Source: Streptomyces albogriseolus (GTDB taxonomy: Bacteria; Actinomycetota; Actinomycetes; Streptomycetales; Streptomycetaceae). Taken from it: 64,000 nt of DNA. The stretch spans positions 124,001 to 188,000 of the forward strand of contig BMVA01000008.1 in the NCBI GenBank assembly GCA_014650475.1, in the 5' to 3' direction. The notes beneath the pieces were generated by a model. That model was not told where the DNA came from. It did not search any database and was given only the letters and a program-made list of their open reading frames with translations. This document shows positions 62,406 to 64,000 of this stretch, in pieces; position 1 is the stretch's first letter, and every line of letters starts with the position of its first letter. A program made the translations under genes and the position numbers.

Positions 62406-63629
62406 TCACTCCTGAACGGGCTGGGACGGGATCGTGGCGCGGACCTCGAACCCGCCCTCGGGCCGGGGACCGGCCTCCAGTTCACCATCGAGCATCCGCA
62501 CCCGTGCACGCAGTCCGGCCAGCCCGCGTCCGCCCGTCAGGTCCGGCCTCCGCGGTGCCGGCACGCCGGCCGGTCCGTCGGTGGTCACCTCGACGCCGAT
62601 GTGCTCCCCGCCGTGCCGGAGCACGACCCGTGTGGATTGCCCCGCCGCGTACTTCAGGGCGTTGGTGAGCGCCTCCTGCACCACCCGGTAGGCGGCCAGC
62701 TCCACGTCCACGCTCCGCTGCAGCCGCTCGCCGTGCTCGGCGAACTCGACCGGCTGGCCCGAGCTGCGCGCCTGTTCGACCAGGTCGCCCACCCGTCCCA
62801 GGGCGGGCGCCCGGCCGCCCGTGCGTTCCAGGTCGGCGGACGCCGCCTCGCCGGTCGCCTCCAGGACGCCGAGCAGGTACCGCAGTTCGGTCAGCGCCCG
62901 GCGGCCGGTGTCGCTGACGGCCGCCAGTCCCTCACCGGCGCGTTCCGGCGCGGACGTCAGCAGGAACTGCGCCGCGTCGGCCTGGACCACCATGGCCGTC
63001 ACATGGTGGGTGACCACGTCGTGCAGCTCGCGGGCGATCCGCGCCCGTTCGGCGGCCGTCGCCGCCTCCGCGGCCAGCCGCCGCCGCTCCGCCTCCTCGG
63101 TGCGCCGTCCGCGCACCGTGCTCCCCACCTGCCGTACGGCGGCCAGGATCAGCCCGAACGCGAGATAGTCCGGTACGTCCTGCGGTGAGCCGAGGCGGTC
63201 CAGGACGACGGCGAGCGCGGCGTAGCCCACGCCCGTCACGGCGGCCAGACCGCGGCGGAAACGCACCTGGTGGGCACCGGCGGAGTACAGGGCCAGGTAC
63301 AGGCCCACGCTCGCGAACGTCGTCGCGTAGCCCAGCGCCTGGTGCGTCGCGAACGCGCCCGCGACGACGGCGAGACAGGCCGCGGGCGCTCTGCGGCGGG
63401 CCGCGAGCGGCAGGGTCTGGGCCAGGACGAGGGCGGCGCCCAGCGCGTCCGGCGGGCGCTCGGGCAGATCGCCGATCTGCGCGCCGACGCCGGACAGGGT
63501 CGGTACGAAGGCGAGCGCGGTGAGCGTCAGGGCGAGGACGCCGTCCTTGAAGAGGGCGTCCCGCTCCTGCCACCGGTCGAGCGCGGCGCGGAGGAAAGGG
63601 TGGTTCCGGAGTGTCCGAGGGTCTGTCAT
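62406..63629 (-). CDS. Sensor histidine kinase (HisKA_3 type)
   Basis: The 407-residue protein has five to six membrane segments in the first 170 residues, with little extracytoplasmic domain. A dimerisation helix carries phospho-acceptor His203 (ARIARELHDVVTHHV), and the ATPase domain has VVQEALTNALKYA and GRGLAGLRARV. The architecture fits intramembrane-sensing kinases of envelope stress. ATG after GGAGAGGAC. It lies between the CPBP gene and the response regulator on the same strand. Confidence 0.93.
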   Translation of the reverse strand: MTDPRTLRNHPFLRAALDRWQERDALFKDGVLALTLTALAFVPTLSGVGAQIGDLPERPPDALGAALVLAQTLPLAARRRAPAACLAVVAGAFATHQALGYATTFASVGLYLALYSAGAHQVRFRRGLAAVTGVGYAALAVVLDRLGSPQDVPDYLAFGLILAAVRQVGSTVRGRRTEEAERRRLAAEAATAAERARIARELHDVVTHHVTAMVVQADAAQFLLTSAPERAGEGLAAVSDTGRRALTELRYLLGVLEATGEAASADLERTGGRAPALGRVGDLVEQARSSGQPVEFAEHGERLQRSVDVELAAYRVVQEALTNALKYAAGQSTRVVLRHGGEHIGVEVTTDGPAGVPAPRRPDLTGGRGLAGLRARVRMLDGELEAGPRPEGGFEVRATIPSQPVQE

Positions 63630-63657
63630 GGTGCGTGTCCTCTCCCGTCGGCCGGTG

Positions 63658-64000
63658 TCAGCGGCGCGCGTCGTGGCGGGTCCTGACCCGGCCGTCACGG
63701 TGGGCGAGGACGAGCATGGGGACGGCGAGGGCCACACTGATGAGGACGGGCACGAGCGACGCCTCCAGGCCGAAGCCGCCGCCGGTCAGGACGGCGGAGC
63801 CGTGGACGTCGACGGTGAACAGGCCGTCGGGGGTGTGCCCGGAGACCGGGATGCCGAGCAGCTGCTCCGTGGTGTTCCAGGCGAAGTGCAGACCCACGAC
63901 GAACCAGATGCTACGCCGCCACAGGAACGCGGCTCCGAGCAGGACGCCCGCCTCCACGGCGATCGCGAGTCCGCTCCACGGGGTCGCGCCCTCGGCGCCC
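63658..64000 (-). CDS. CPBP-family intramembrane protein, C-terminal part
   Basis: The gene enters from beyond the window end, so only about 113 C-terminal residues are visible. Segment VVGLHFAWNTTEQLLG matches the third conserved motif (H-F-x-x-N) of CPBP (Abi) intramembrane endopeptidase-like proteins. It is followed by a last hydrophobic segment and a basic tail. A GTG at 63957 is an internal codon, since the frame stays open to the edge. It lies 28 bp upstream of the kinase gene on the same strand, so these three genes probably form one operon. Confidence 0.8.
   Translation of the reverse strand, partial: GAEGATPWSGLAIAVEAGVLLGAAFLWRRSIWFVVGLHFAWNTTEQLLGIPVSGHTPDGLFTVDVHGSAVLTGGGFGLEASLVPVLISVALAVPMLVLAHRDGRVRTRHDARR

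Overview
The window is chromosomal DNA of a high-G+C actinomycete, almost certainly a Streptomyces. The evidence is the strongly GC-biased third codon positions (long antisense ORFs mirror most genes), the frequent GTG starts and 4-bp ATGA/GTGA overlaps, a MelC1/MelC2 tyrosinase operon, a LAXTG (sortase E type) surface protein, and a gene order that I recall from the S. coelicolor SCO269x-275x interval (tyrosinase, chaplin/rodlin position, mmsA, copper ATPase, citrate synthase, ribose operon). No phage, insertion sequence or CRISPR array is seen.

Layout. 1-4 kb: the start of a dynamin-like GTPase gene, tRNA-Arg(TCT), and two proteins built only of IPT/TIG modules. 4.5-7.7 kb (minus strand): tyrosinase MelC2, its helper MelC1 and three secreted proteins. 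8-21.5 kb: a secreted protein followed by an envelope or exopolysaccharide cluster. It holds two GT4 glycosyltransferases, a polyprenyl-phosphate sugar transferase, an O-antigen-ligase/polymerase-like protein, a MurJ-like flippase, a polysaccharide deacetylase and a Wzz-like protein. Next to these lie a GH26-like glycosidase and an ATP-grasp plus FAD oxidoreductase pair. Together they could start, extend, flip, polymerise, trim and decorate one surface glycan. 21.5-24.2 kb: a LAXTG-anchored protein, an AT-richer island with a small Cys/His protein, and three paralogous tiny secreted proteins sharing a CEQ...NIGNFC signature. They sit where S. coelicolor carries chaplin and rodlin genes.

24.4-49.5 kb is mixed chromosomal content. 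It includes an ABC permease paired with a serine-hydrolase/ABC-ATPase fusion, methylmalonate-semialdehyde dehydrogenase, a Zn alcohol dehydrogenase, a CsoR-type operator with copZ-copA, a probable untranslated transcript between copA and citrate synthase, and a RecD2-like helicase. It continues with a ferredoxin and its reductase beside PPOX and VOC genes and a CGNR regulator, a MarR/epoxide hydrolase pair, a YtrA-type GntR/membrane protein pair with an operator over its own start codon, and a HigBA-like toxin-antitoxin pair.

49.7-61.4 kb is sugar metabolism. The ribose operon has a LacI repressor, RbsA, an RbsC-RbsB fusion, RbsK and RbsD. After it comes an operon for an unidentified sugar-like substrate (TIM-barrel isomerase, DUF993 aldolase-like enzyme, Gfo/Idh/MocA dehydrogenase), divergent from a second LacI gene. 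A further TIM-barrel gene is bracketed by two oppositely oriented arrays of a 71-bp repeat. The window ends with a two-component pair and the C-terminal end of a CPBP membrane protein. All functions are read from sequence motifs; no database search was possible.
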